Source of the DNA: CADEFQ01 sp035433705
GTDB taxonomy: Bacteria; Pseudomonadota; Gammaproteobacteria; Steroidobacterales; Steroidobacteraceae
DNA length: 48,217 nt
Direction: 5' to 3'
NCBI GenBank assembly: GCA_035433705.1
Contig: DAORVK010000022.1
Span: 1 to 48,217 of the forward strand
This document shows, in pieces, positions 31,339 to 39,798 of this stretch (positions are counted from its first letter, which is position 1; the number at the start of each line of letters is the position of its first letter). A model generated the notes under the pieces. It had not been told where the DNA came from, ran no database searches, and saw only the letters and a list, made by a program, of their open reading frames with translations. Position numbers and translations under genes: made by a program.

Positions 31339-32739
31339 CCACGCTCGCCGCCCCTCCCGCCAACTCCGATGACGCTGCTTTTGCCACAGGCCCGCGCGGA
31401 TGCCGCCGCGATCGCGCATCTCGCGGGTCCCCTGCTCATCAACAATATCGCCACCGCCGGGATGGTCACGGCCGACACCGTCATGGCCGGCTGGCTCGGG
31501 GCGCGCGATCTCGCCGCCGTGGCGGTCGGCGCGAACTACGTGTCGTTCTTCCATCTCGGGGGCCTGGGCCTCCTGATGGCGCTGTCCCCGACCGTCGCCC
31601 ACGCCTACGGGGCGGGCCGCAACGACGAGGTAGGCAGCTTCACGCGTAACGCGTTGTGGCTCGCGATGGCCATGGCGGTCGTCATGTGCACGGCGCTGCT
31701 GCTCGCCAAGCCGGTGCTGCTCGCAATCGCGATTCCGCCGGATGTCGCCGACCTCGCCGCGCGCTACGTGCGCGCCGTGGCGTTCGGCGTGCCCGCCATG
31801 TTCGCGTTTCTCGCGATGCGCTTCTCGAGCGAGGGGTTGGGCTGGACACGACCGATTCTGTTCACGGCCGTGCTCGCGTTTGCGGCAAACGTTGCGGGCA
31901 ACTATGTCTTCATGTACGGCAAGTTCGGCCTGCCGGCCTTCGGTGCGGTCGGATGCGGCGTGGGCACGGCGCTCGCGAGCTGGGTCGTGTTCATCTTCAT
32001 GTGGTGCTACATGCGCCGCCACCGCCGTTACTCCGCCTACGCGCCGCTGCGGCGCTTCGAGCTGCCGAACAGGGCGCGCCTGCGCGAGATCCTCGCGCTC
32101 GGCCTGCCGATCAGCGGCAGCGTGCTGGCGGAAGGCGGGTTGTTCGCGTCCGCTGGCCTGATGCTCGGGGCGTTCGGCCCGACCGTGCTCGCCGCGCACG
32201 CGATCGCGATCAACTACGGCGCGCTGATGTTCATGATTCCGCTGTCGCTGCACTCGGCCACCACGATCCATGTCGGACATCAGCTCGGGCGTGGTGACGC
32301 TGCGGCGGGGCGATTCGCCGGCTGGGTCGGCATGGCGCTGTGCGTCGCGATCATGGCGACTTCCGCGCTCGTACTGCTCGCGATCCGGCGTCAGATCGCC
32401 GGCGCCTACACGGGCGATGCGCAGGTGCTCGCGATCGCGACGCAACTGCTCGCGTTCGTTGCGGCATTCCAGGTGGCCGATGGCCTGCAGGTCGGCGCGG
32501 CCGGCGCGCTGCGAGGTTTCAAGGATGCGCGCGTGCCGATGCTGCTGAACCTCGTCGCGTACTGGCTCATCGGCTTTCCGCTCGCGTACGGATTCGGAGT
32601 CGTGCTCGGACAGGGAGCGCGCGCCGTCTGGATGGGACTCATCGCAGGTCTCAGCGTCTGTGCCGTGCTGCTCTCGTGGCGCTATGCGTGGGTCTCGCGA
32701 CGCGCAGTCGCCGCTCAGGGAAACTCGAGCAGGAAGTAG
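31336..32739 (+). CDS. MATE-family multidrug/toxin extrusion transporter (NorM type)
   Basis: About 467 residues with twelve transmembrane helices, for example AHLAGPLLINNIATAGMVTADTVMAG, FHLGGLGLLMALSPTVAHAYGAG (typical MATE motif), NYVFMYGKFGLPAFGAVGCGVGTALA and LLALIA-like helices near the end. NorM-type MATE proteins use Na+ or H+ gradients to export cationic compounds. The ATG at 31336 has CATAGT 7 bases upstream; the ATG at 31369 (MTLLLPQARADAAA) is an equally sensible start by homology. The end overlaps the convergent GNAT gene by 25 bases. It is divergent to the thiolase gene. Confidence 0.92.
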   Translation: MPRSPPLPPTPMTLLLPQARADAAAIAHLAGPLLINNIATAGMVTADTVMAGWLGARDLAAVAVGANYVSFFHLGGLGLLMALSPTVAHAYGAGRNDEVGSFTRNALWLAMAMAVVMCTALLLAKPVLLAIAIPPDVADLAARYVRAVAFGVPAMFAFLAMRFSSEGLGWTRPILFTAVLAFAANVAGNYVFMYGKFGLPAFGAVGCGVGTALASWVVFIFMWCYMRRHRRYSAYAPLRRFELPNRARLREILALGLPISGSVLAEGGLFASAGLMLGAFGPTVLAAHAIAINYGALMFMIPLSLHSATTIHVGHQLGRGDAAAGRFAGWVGMALCVAIMATSALVLLAIRRQIAGAYTGDAQVLAIATQLLAFVAAFQVADGLQVGAAGALRGFKDARVPMLLNLVAYWLIGFPLAYGFGVVLGQGARAVWMGLIAGLSVCAVLLSWRYAWVSRRAVAAQGNSSRK

Positions 32740-33215
32740 CGATCGCAGCGGTGATGACCGGTCGCGCCGAGCGGGCCCGGCAGCGCCTTGAATCCTGCAC
32801 GGCGATAGAGCTTCTGCGCGGCATCCATGCCCGTGAGCGTTTCGAGATAGCAGGCGCCGTAGCCGTAGCCGCGTGCCACCGCGAGGCAGCGTGCGAGCAG
32901 GTGTACGCCGACCCCGAGGCCGCGCGCTTCAGGCAGGAAATACATCTTGCGCAGTTCACAGGTTCGGAACGGTCCGCCCTCGAGCGGCGCGATACCGCCG
33001 CCCCCGACGATGCGGCCGGCCGACTCGACGACGAAGTACGCCGCGCGCGCCCGCTCGTAGGCGCCGCTCATGGCGTCGACTTCCGGGTCGTTGATCGCAA
33101 AGCCCGCTCCGCAAGCGCCGAACGACGGCATCACCGTGCGGATGATCGCTGCGATCGCGGCATCGTCCGCTGAACGTGCGATGCGCAGCCCGAAGGTTGC
33201 CGGCCCGTCGCTCAC
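32715..33215 (-). CDS. GNAT-family N-acetyltransferase
   Basis: The 166-residue protein starts at a GTG at 33215 that overlaps the stop of the DUF2845 gene (GTGA), implying coupled translation. The fold is complete: LRIARSADDAAIAAIIRTVM, YFVVESAGRIVGGGGIAPLEGG, LRKMYFLPEARGLGVGVHLL with the R-G-x-G-x-G acetyl-CoA loop, and YLETLTGMDAAQKLYRRAGF. The substrate is unknown; the shape fits small-molecule acetyltransferases with a putative acetyltransferase (YesJ-like) pattern. No ATG lies near the conserved start. Confidence 0.86.
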   Translation of the reverse strand: MSDGPATFGLRIARSADDAAIAAIIRTVMPSFGACGAGFAINDPEVDAMSGAYERARAAYFVVESAGRIVGGGGIAPLEGGPFRTCELRKMYFLPEARGLGVGVHLLARCLAVARGYGYGACYLETLTGMDAAQKLYRRAGFKALPGPLGATGHHRCDRYFLLEFP

Positions 33216-33574
33216 TCGCGCTGCTTTCGCTTGCCGGGATAGCCGTAGCCGAGTGTCTCGATATCGACAACCTCGCCGTCCTCGATCGTCAAGCGACGCA
33301 TCAGCTTGGTCGGGCCGAGGTTGTAGGTCCAGGTCTCGACCAGAACCTCGATGTAGCTCTCGCCCGCCACGCGCACGGGTCGACCGTAGTACCAGATGAT
33401 GGGCGGGCGGAGCGCGCGGCGTTCCTGCACCTCGGTCGGTGCGCCGCACCAGGTGGTGACCTGATCGCGAGTGGTGCCTTCGACGACAAGGCGCGTACCG
33501 CAGCGCAGACTGTCTGCCCTGGCCGCCGGCGTGCAGGCGAGCGCGAGAAGGAGCAGGGCGCACAGGCGCTTCAT
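33212..33574 (-). CDS. DUF2845 small exported protein
   Basis: This 120-residue protein has a signal peptide (LCALLLLALACTPAARA) followed by DSLRCGTRLVVEGTTRDQV, TWCGAPTEVQ, TWTYNLGPTKLMRRLTIEDG and VVDIETLGYGYPG. These are the DUF2845 pattern, a small SmpA/OmlA-like periplasmic fold of unknown role with two conserved cysteines (CGTR and WCGAP) that may pair. TACCGT lies 7 bases before its ATG. The GNAT gene follows with a 4-base overlap. Confidence 0.85.
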   Translation of the reverse strand: MKRLCALLLLALACTPAARADSLRCGTRLVVEGTTRDQVTTWCGAPTEVQERRALRPPIIWYYGRPVRVAGESYIEVLVETWTYNLGPTKLMRRLTIEDGEVVDIETLGYGYPGKRKQRE

Positions 33575-33583
33575 GCCTGCCAC

Positions 33584-33599
33584 GGTACCGCGTGGTACC
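33584..33599. repeat. Duplicated GGTACC palindrome upstream of the DUF2845 gene
   Basis: GGTACC, GCGT, GGTACC: two copies of a 6-base palindrome 4 bases apart, centred about 18 bases before the DUF2845 start. It could be an operator but may be chance. Confidence 0.4.
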
Positions 33600-33618
33600 T
33601 GAACGGACAATGACCGGC

Positions 33619-33624
33619 CATACT
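33619..33624 (+). promoter_or_regulatory. -10-like element before the START-like gene
   Basis: CATACT ending 10 bases before the ATG at 33635; no Shine-Dalgarno sequence follows. Confidence 0.3.
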
Positions 33625-33634
33625 GACTCGCGCC

Positions 33635-34210
33635 ATGAACCTGCCCTCCCTCTGGCTCATCGCCGCCCTGGCATTGGCGGTACCGCTGACCGACACCGAG
33701 CGTGCTCGCGTGCTCGGCGGCGAGGTGCTGGTCGACACCGATGTGGCGGGTTCCGTAAACGGTGAATCGCAGGGGGTGCGGGCAGCCATCCGGATCGGTG
33801 CGTCTCCTGAGCGGGTGTTCGCAGTCATGACCTCGTGCGAGGAAGCGTTGCGTTTCGTCAGGCGGCTCGAATCCTGCCGGGTCGTCGAAACCGCGGCGGA
33901 CAGCCGCCATCAGTTGATCGAACACGTCGTCAACCTGCGCTGGTACCTGCCACGCATCCGCTTCGTGTTCCGTGCCGATTACGATCCACCCCGCGAAGTG
34001 CGCATCAGCAACGTGAGTGGCGGCCTGCGTGAGCACGAGGGTCGCTGGACCCTCGAGCCGCTCGACGGAGGCGCCGCGACGCTGGTCGTTTATCGCGTGC
34101 GGGTCGTGCCGCGCTATCCGGTGCCGCAATGGCTGATCCTTGCCACGCTCAAGCGCGACCTGCCGGAAACACTGCGGGTGCTGGCGGCCCGGTGCGTTGC
34201 GCCGGTGTGA
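33635..34210 (+). CDS. Exported START/SRPBCC-like lipid-binding-fold protein
   Basis: The 191-residue protein has a short signal-like N-terminus (LWLIAALALAVPLTD). The rest fits an SRPBCC/START fold: VRAAIRIGASPERVFAVMTS, LRFVRRLESCRVVETAADSR, IRFVFRADYDPPREVRISNVSGG-like strands (quoted in part) and ATLVVYRVRVVPRYPVPQW followed by a final helix (LKRDLPETLRVLAARC). Such folds bind hydrophobic ligands. No catalytic pattern is evident. The Mpo1-like gene follows on the same strand. Confidence 0.78.
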   Translation: MNLPSLWLIAALALAVPLTDTERARVLGGEVLVDTDVAGSVNGESQGVRAAIRIGASPERVFAVMTSCEEALRFVRRLESCRVVETAADSRHQLIEHVVNLRWYLPRIRFVFRADYDPPREVRISNVSGGLREHEGRWTLEPLDGGAATLVVYRVRVVPRYPVPQWLILATLKRDLPETLRVLAARCVAPV

Positions 34211-34238
34211 TTGCGCTCGCGCCGCCCCGCACGGCAAG

Positions 34239-34556
34239 ATGACCGCCACCATGACGCAGCACTTCGGCAGTTTCCGCGAGTTCTATCCGTTCTACCTCGG
34301 AGAGCATCGCAATCCGGTCTCCCGGCGCCTGCACGTGGTTGGCACTCTCGCGATGCTCACGATCGTCGCGCTCGCGCTCGCGATCCGGCAGTGGCGACTC
34401 GTCCCGGTCGGTATTGTCGTCGCCTACGGCTGCGCGTGGCTCGGGCACTTTGTCTTCGAGAAGAACCGGCCGGCGACTTTCAGCCACCCCCTTTACAGCC
34501 TGCGCGGCGATTTCACCATGCTGCGCGATGTGCTGCTGCGCCGCACGCCCTGGTAG
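34239..34556 (+). CDS. Mpo1-like (DUF962) membrane protein
   Basis: The 105-residue protein has HFGSFREFYPFYLGEHRNPV, then two transmembrane helices (LHVVGTLAMLTIVALALAI and VPVGIVVAYGCAWLGHFVFE), and FEKNRPATFSHPLYSLRGDF. H-x-x-x-NPxxRRLHxxGT and G-H-F-x-x-E-KNRPAT-F are the DUF962 signature. Yeast Mpo1 is an Fe2+-dependent dioxygenase that shortens 2-hydroxy fatty acids by alpha-oxidation, with the conserved His as metal ligands; the same chemistry is plausible here. Start at ATG 34239 or 34251; neither has a clear ribosome-binding site. gshA starts 4 bases after its stop. Confidence 0.84.
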   Translation: MTATMTQHFGSFREFYPFYLGEHRNPVSRRLHVVGTLAMLTIVALALAIRQWRLVPVGIVVAYGCAWLGHFVFEKNRPATFSHPLYSLRGDFTMLRDVLLRRTPW

Positions 34557-34560
34557 CCCC

Positions 34561-36141
34561 ATGCCGACACCCGCCATCGACCGCGCCTTCGAGCGGCGAC
34601 TCGCCATGCTCGTCAATGGCGGCGGTGCGCCGCTCCTTCGCGGCGGCCTGCGCGGGGTGGAGAAGGAGTCGCTGCGCGTCACGCCCGACGGGCACATCGC
34701 CACGACCCCGCACCCGCGCGCGCTCGGGTCGGCGCTGACGAACGGGCAGTTCACGACCGACTATTCGGAAGCGCTGATCGAGCTCGTCACGCCGACCTTC
34801 ACGACGAACTGGGAGTTGCTGCAGTACCTGTGCGACATGCACCAGTTCGTCTACCGGCATCTCGGCGACGAGCGGCTCTGGGCCACCTCGATGCCGTGCC
34901 GCATCGAGAGCGACGAGTCGATCCCGATTGCGCAGTACGGCCCCTCGCACATCGGCCGCATGAAAAGCGTGTACCGCGAAGGCCTCGGGATCCGCTACGG
35001 GCGCGTGATGCAGGCGATATCTGGCGTGCATTTCAACTACTCGTTTCCCGGAAAATTCTGGGAGCCGTACGCCGCGCTGCGCGAAAGGGACGAAAGCAGC
35101 GCGCTGCGTTCTGCCGCCTATTTCGACCTGCTGCGCAACTACCGCCGGCACGGCTGGCTCGTGCTGTACCTTTTCGGCGTTTCGCCCGCAGTCTGCAGCT
35201 CCTTCCTGCGCGTGCGGGGCGAGACATTGCCTTTTCTGTCGAAAGGCACGGCATACGAACCTTTCGCCACCACACTCCGCATGAGTGATCTCGGCTATCG
35301 CAACCGCAAGCAGGCGGGTGTTGCGGTGTCGGTCAACAGTCTCGATGACTACGTGCGCGACCTCACGCGTGCGATCAGCACGCCGTACCCGCCGTACGAG
35401 GCGCTCGGCGTCAACGTCGATGGTGAATGGCGGCAGCTCAACGCCAATCTGCTGCAGATCGAGAACGAGTACTACAGCAACATCCGGCCGAAGCGCGTCG
35501 CGCGCTCCGGTGAGCGGCCGACGAAGGCGCTGCGGCGCGGCGGTGTCGAGTACGTCGAAGTGCGCGCGCTCGACGTCAGTGCTTTCGATCCGGTGGGCGT
35601 GAACCAGGCGAAGCTGCGTTTCCTCGAAGCCTTCCTCGCGTTGTGCCTGCTGCGCGAGAGTCCGCCGATCGAAAGCGGCGAGCAGGAGGCGCTCGACCGC
35701 AACCACGTGCTTGTGGCACGACGTGGCCGCGAACCGGGACTCGTGCTGCAGCGGGACGGGCGGCCGGTAGCGCTCGTCGACTGGGCGGATGAGCTCATCG
35801 ATGGGATGACCGGCCTTTGCGAAATCCTCGACGAGGGTGACACGGCGCGTCCTTACGCGCAGGCCCTGGCCCTGCAACGGGAGAAACTGCGCGATGTCGC
35901 GCGCACACCCTCGGCGCGGCTGATGCACGAGCTTGAAACGACGGGCGAGTCCCTTTTCGATCTCGCGCAGCGCATGTCGAGCACGCACAAGGCGTATTTC
36001 CTGGAGCTGTACCCCCCGAATCCCGCGCGTCTGGACGAATTCCAGAGGGGGGCGGAGGAGTCGCTGGCCCGGCAGCAGTCGATCGAAGCGGCTGATACCG
36101 GCACTTTCGAGGCCTACCTCGCCCGGTATTTCGAGAACTAG
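34561..36141 (+). CDS. gshA: Glutamate-cysteine ligase (gamma-glutamylcysteine synthetase)
   Basis: The 526-residue enzyme starts at the ATG at 34561 (PTPAIDRAFERRLAMLVNGG). RGGLRGVEKESLRVTPDG, FTTDYSEALIELVTP, MHQFVYRHLGDERLWATSMP, GVHFNYSFP, LGYRNRKQAG and NANLLQIENEYYSNIRPKR follow the proteobacterial GshA family. It joins glutamate and cysteine with ATP, the rate-limiting step of glutathione synthesis. The length matches E. coli GshA (518). It begins 4 bases after the Mpo1-like gene and is probably co-transcribed. gshB is not in the window. Confidence 0.95.
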   Translation: MPTPAIDRAFERRLAMLVNGGGAPLLRGGLRGVEKESLRVTPDGHIATTPHPRALGSALTNGQFTTDYSEALIELVTPTFTTNWELLQYLCDMHQFVYRHLGDERLWATSMPCRIESDESIPIAQYGPSHIGRMKSVYREGLGIRYGRVMQAISGVHFNYSFPGKFWEPYAALRERDESSALRSAAYFDLLRNYRRHGWLVLYLFGVSPAVCSSFLRVRGETLPFLSKGTAYEPFATTLRMSDLGYRNRKQAGVAVSVNSLDDYVRDLTRAISTPYPPYEALGVNVDGEWRQLNANLLQIENEYYSNIRPKRVARSGERPTKALRRGGVEYVEVRALDVSAFDPVGVNQAKLRFLEAFLALCLLRESPPIESGEQEALDRNHVLVARRGREPGLVLQRDGRPVALVDWADELIDGMTGLCEILDEGDTARPYAQALALQREKLRDVARTPSARLMHELETTGESLFDLAQRMSSTHKAYFLELYPPNPARLDEFQRGAEESLARQQSIEAADTGTFEAYLARYFEN

Positions 36142-36219
36142 CTCACAGAATTCGCGCAAAGTCCTGATTTGACATATCCAGCCCGGGAAATTGCCTCTCC
36201 CTCGTCTCAGGGAAAGGAT

Positions 36220-36225
36220 TAGAAT
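36220..36225 (+). promoter_or_regulatory. -10 element before the small gene
   Basis: TAGAAT, 47 bases before the ATG at 36273. TTGACA at about 36168 is too far upstream to be its -35. The 130 bases after the gshA stop are visibly richer in A+T than the surroundings. Confidence 0.42.
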
Positions 36226-36272
36226 TGCGCACGATAAGTAGACTGACTGAGTCAGGGACAAGACCCCCGCTG

Positions 36273-36467
36273 ATGAAAACGACAAAGCCTTACGGGGCTG
36301 ACGGATTCGCGTCCTCCACACTCGTCGCAGCCAACGAGCCGACGATGCCGAAAGCCGCGCAGAAGGAACGTGCGCTGCAGTCGGGCCCGACTCGCGGCTG
36401 GGATCCTTACGATGTGTGGCGGACCCGCGTAAAGACGCCGCGCGAGACCGGCACTCCCGCACTCTGA
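36273..36467 (+). CDS. Small uncharacterised protein, about 64 residues
   Basis: From the ATG at 36273 the product is MKTTKPYGADGFASS and so on, ending RGWDPYDVWRTRVKTPRETG plus a few residues. The WDPYDVW patch in a short basic protein is the only recognisable element; I recall similar short tails in gammaproteobacterial small proteins but cannot name a family. A TTG at 36225, preceded by AAAGGA, would add 16 residues; against it, the TTG overlaps a good TAGAAT -10. No transmembrane segment. It sits between gshA and a diguanylate cyclase gene (8 bases downstream). Expression is unproven. Confidence 0.5.
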   Translation: MKTTKPYGADGFASSTLVAANEPTMPKAAQKERALQSGPTRGWDPYDVWRTRVKTPRETGTPAL

Positions 36468-36474
36468 GCCCCCC

Positions 36475-37707
36475 ATGCCCGCGGCGACGCAACCGCAGGA
36501 GGGTGAGTCGCTCGTAGCCCGTACCTTGCGCACGGGGTTCCCGTGGTTGCGTTTTCCCGCTGAACTTGAGCAGGAGTTCGTTGCCGAGTACCGGCAATCA
36601 CGCCGCCGGCTGGTGCGCATCGGTGTCTGCATCGCGCTTGCGACGATCGGCGGTCTTGCGCTCCTCGATCGGCTGCTGATCGGCGTCAATGCGCACGGCG
36701 TGCTGGATGTCATCCGCTTCGGCGTGCACATTCCGCTCGTCGTCATCGCCATTGTGCTCACCTCGCACAGCCTGTATCGCTGGTACTGGCCATTCGTGCA
36801 CACCTTCGCGCCGCTCTACGGACTTGCGACGGTGGTGCTCGCAGTGAACGCCGAAGGCGCGCTCACGACCTTTATCTATGCGCGCCTCGTGATCGCGATA
36901 TTCTTCTTCTATTTCATGCTTGGCCTGTCCTTCAGGGCGGCACTGCGCACGAATGTGCTGACGCTGGCGGGATTCGTCGTTGCCGCCCTCTTCGGCAAGG
37001 TGTCGCCGCAGTTCGCGATCTACCTTTCGTTCCTGCTCCTCTGCGCGAATTTCTACGCGGGGGTCGGTTGCTACGCGCTCGAGCACGCCAATCGCGTCTC
37101 CTTTCTCGACCGGCGCCTGCTGCGCGAAGTCGCGACCCACGACGCCCTCACCGGGCTGCTCAACCGCGCGGCGCTCGAAAGCGGGATTCACCGCATCTGG
37201 CAGCAGGCCATCCGCGACCACGACGTCGTCACGGTCGTGATGATCGACATCGATCACTTCAAGGCCTACAACGACCGTTACGGACACCAGGCGGGTGACC
37301 GTTGCCTGCGCGATGTCGCGCACGCGATCAGGCGCGCGGCCGGCTCCCGCCCGCACGACTGCGTGGCGCGCTATGGCGGTGAGGAGATGATCGCGATTCT
37401 GCCAGGCGCAGACCGCGCGGGCGGCGAGCGGGTGGCGCGCGCGATGCTTGCCGAAGTCACCGCGCTTGCGGTCCCGCACGAGTGCTCGCTGACACAGCCG
37501 CATGTCACGGTCAGCATCGGCGTTGCGTCGACGCGGCCGGAGCGCGATTCGTCGCACGATCTCATCGTGAGAATCGCCGATCGCGCGCTATACCTCGCCA
37601 AGGAACAGGGCCGGAACCGGCACGCGGTGCTTGATGGCGAAGATCAAGCCGCGGCACTGATCGCCGCGGCGGCCTCCGCGGCGCTGCGCATGGCGCCTTC
37701 GATATAA
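36475..37707 (+). CDS. Membrane-bound diguanylate cyclase (GGDEF)
   Basis: The 410-residue protein has six predicted transmembrane helices in residues 45-200 (for example VCIALATIGGLALLDRLLIGV, IPLVVIAIVLTSHSLY, IYLSFLLLCANFYAGVGC). The GGDEF domain follows at 220-395: HDALTGLLNRAALES, MIDIDHFKAYNDRYGHQAGD and RYGGEEM (GGEEM active site). RPHD lies five residues before GGEEM, the intact inhibitory I-site, so the cyclase should be feedback-inhibited by c-di-GMP. The six-helix sensor is not a family I recognise. Its last 64 bases overlap the convergent oxidoreductase gene. Confidence 0.93.
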   Translation: MPAATQPQEGESLVARTLRTGFPWLRFPAELEQEFVAEYRQSRRRLVRIGVCIALATIGGLALLDRLLIGVNAHGVLDVIRFGVHIPLVVIAIVLTSHSLYRWYWPFVHTFAPLYGLATVVLAVNAEGALTTFIYARLVIAIFFFYFMLGLSFRAALRTNVLTLAGFVVAALFGKVSPQFAIYLSFLLLCANFYAGVGCYALEHANRVSFLDRRLLREVATHDALTGLLNRAALESGIHRIWQQAIRDHDVVTVVMIDIDHFKAYNDRYGHQAGDRCLRDVAHAIRRAAGSRPHDCVARYGGEEMIAILPGADRAGGERVARAMLAEVTALAVPHECSLTQPHVTVSIGVASTRPERDSSHDLIVRIADRALYLAKEQGRNRHAVLDGEDQAAALIAAAASAALRMAPSI

Positions 37708-39788
37708 CTCACGCCGCGGCAATCGCCGACGGTGTGGATAGTGAAGCCCGCTGTGCGAAGCTCCTCTGCCAGCGCCAGATCACCGCTCGCACCCTTGGCG
37801 ACGATCACGTGATCCGCAGCGAGCTTCTGCTGCCGTCCCTCCCTGTCGGTGAAGCGCACGCGTTCGGGCTCAATCGTGATCCCCGACGCCCCCGCATGCA
37901 GTCCGACGCCGTGCTCCTGCAGCTCTTCGATGACGCGCATGCGCCGCACGAGCGTGAGTCCCGCGCCGAGCCTTGGCGCGTCATCGACCACGCCGACCGC
38001 GCGACCACGCTCGCTCAGGAATTCGGCGAGCTCGAGTCCCACCAGCTCACCCCCGACGATGGCGATGCGCTTGCCGAGCGGCATCCACTGATGCGTCGCC
38101 TTGCGCACGAACCCGGGATTGGCCGTCATGCCGGTCGCGGCGCCGATCTTCGTCGCGAGCCGCGTCGCCCAGCCGGTCTTCTTTCCGAGCGCCGCCGAGC
38201 TCTCGCCCATCATGAGCTGGCGCAGATCGTCGCCGCTGAAGACGTGCGGGAGATCGCTGCCGGGCAACGGTGGCATGTCGCGACGGGCGCCGGTGGCGAC
38301 GACCACCGCGTCGGGCCGGAGCGAGCGCAGCAATTCGGGTGTTGCCGCCGTGCCGAGTCGCACTTCGACGCGCGAGGCCTCAATCCGGCGACGCAGCCAA
38401 TCCAGCAACTGCTCGTTCGCCGCATAGGCGAGCGAAGCGAAGCGCAGCGTGCCGCCGAGCTCCCTGCCGCGCTCGAGCAGCACGACTTCATGTCCGTCTG
38501 CCACGAGGCGGCGCGCCGCCTCCATGCCGCCTGGGCCCCCGCCGACGACCACCACGCGCTTGCGTGCCGTCGCCGTCCCGGCCGCCGCGGCGGTGCGGTG
38601 CGACTCGAAGCCGGTTTCGGGGTTCACGGCACAGCGCACCTGTTCCTGCGTGTAGATCGCGCTGATGCAGGTGTAGCAGTAGATACACGGCAGGACGTCT
38701 TGCGGTTTGCCCGCTGCGAGCTTGCGCGGCAAGTGCGGATCGGCCAGCAGCTTCCTGCCCATGGCCACGAAGTCGATTGCGCCCGTGGCGATGTGGGCGT
38801 CGCCCACCTCGGGCTCGATGCGTCCCGAGGCGATGACCGGGATGCCCACCGCCGCCTTGATCTGGGCCGCGTAGGGCAGGTTCACGCCCGGCTCCTGCGG
38901 CGTGTGCGAGGCCGAGTGCAGCTTGCCCTGGCCCACGTCGTGATAGGCCGTGACCGTGATCGCATTCGCGCCCGCTTCCTCGACCATCTTCGCGGTGCGC
39001 TTGGCATCCCCGATGGTGATGCCGCCTTCCTTGCCGACCTCGCGGGAATCGAGCTTGCACCACATCGCGAAGTCGGGCCCCACGGCCGCACGTATTGCGC
39101 GCACGACCTCAAGCAGAATGCGCACGCGATTCTCGAGAGGGCCGCCGTATTCGTCGGTACGCTTGTTGAATCGTGGCGAGATGAAGGACGAGAGCAGATA
39201 ACCATGACCGGCATGGATCTCGACGCCATCGGCGCCGGCGCGCTTCGCGCGTACGGCGGCGGCAGCGAATTGCTGGACGACGGTGCGGATGTCCTCGATC
39301 GTCATGATCCGGAACTCGACATTCCTGATCTGCGGAGCGGGTGACTTCGCGATCTCTTCGAGCAGCCACATTTCCGTGATGTCTTTTTTCGGTGGCTCGG
39401 GGTAGCACGGCACCCAGACCGGGCGGCCGGCCTTCATGTCCTCGGGCGCGCCGAAGCCGCCATGATGCAGTTGGATGGAGAGCTTCGCGCCGTGTCGGTG
39501 CACCGCGTCCGCGAGCGCCGCGAGCCCTGGAATGAACCGGTCCTCCGAGATGGCGACCTGGCCCGGCTCGTTTCCACCTGCCGGCCACGCGACACCTGCG
39601 ACCCCGACATTCACCAGGCCCACGCCGCCGCGCGCCTGCTCTTCGTGAAAGGCGCGGATGCGTTCGCCGCAGGTGCCGTCGGCCTCCGCGAGATTGACAC
39701 CCATTGCCGTGACGATGATGCGGTTGCGCAGTTCGAGGGGCCCGATACGACCGGGTGAAAGCAGTTGCGCGAATGCTGAAGCCGCCAT
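37644..39788 (-). CDS. OYE-type NADH:flavin oxidoreductase with Fe-S cluster and FAD/NAD domain (FadH-like)
   Basis: The 714-residue protein has the 2,4-dienoyl-CoA reductase/BaiCD architecture. First comes an FMN-binding TIM barrel at 1-370 (RNRIIVTAMGVNLAEADG, HHGGFGAPE, EIHAGHGYLLSSFISPRFNKR cut short here). Then comes a 4Fe-4S motif CIYCYTCISAIYTQEQVRC. A Rossmann-type FAD/NADH domain follows (VVVVGGGPGGMEAARRL, IAIVGGELVGLELAEFL). Electrons would pass from NADH via FAD, Fe-S and FMN to an enoate-type substrate, unknown here. It starts 10 bases after a VOC gene on the same strand, likely one operon. Confidence 0.92.
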   Translation of the reverse strand: MAASAFAQLLSPGRIGPLELRNRIIVTAMGVNLAEADGTCGERIRAFHEEQARGGVGLVNVGVAGVAWPAGGNEPGQVAISEDRFIPGLAALADAVHRHGAKLSIQLHHGGFGAPEDMKAGRPVWVPCYPEPPKKDITEMWLLEEIAKSPAPQIRNVEFRIMTIEDIRTVVQQFAAAAVRAKRAGADGVEIHAGHGYLLSSFISPRFNKRTDEYGGPLENRVRILLEVVRAIRAAVGPDFAMWCKLDSREVGKEGGITIGDAKRTAKMVEEAGANAITVTAYHDVGQGKLHSASHTPQEPGVNLPYAAQIKAAVGIPVIASGRIEPEVGDAHIATGAIDFVAMGRKLLADPHLPRKLAAGKPQDVLPCIYCYTCISAIYTQEQVRCAVNPETGFESHRTAAAAGTATARKRVVVVGGGPGGMEAARRLVADGHEVVLLERGRELGGTLRFASLAYAANEQLLDWLRRRIEASRVEVRLGTAATPELLRSLRPDAVVVATGARRDMPPLPGSDLPHVFSGDDLRQLMMGESSAALGKKTGWATRLATKIGAATGMTANPGFVRKATHQWMPLGKRIAIVGGELVGLELAEFLSERGRAVGVVDDAPRLGAGLTLVRRMRVIEELQEHGVGLHAGASGITIEPERVRFTDREGRQQKLAADHVIVAKGASGDLALAEELRTAGFTIHTVGDCRGVSYIEGAMRSAAEAAAAISAAA

Positions 39789-39798
39789 GAACCATCTC

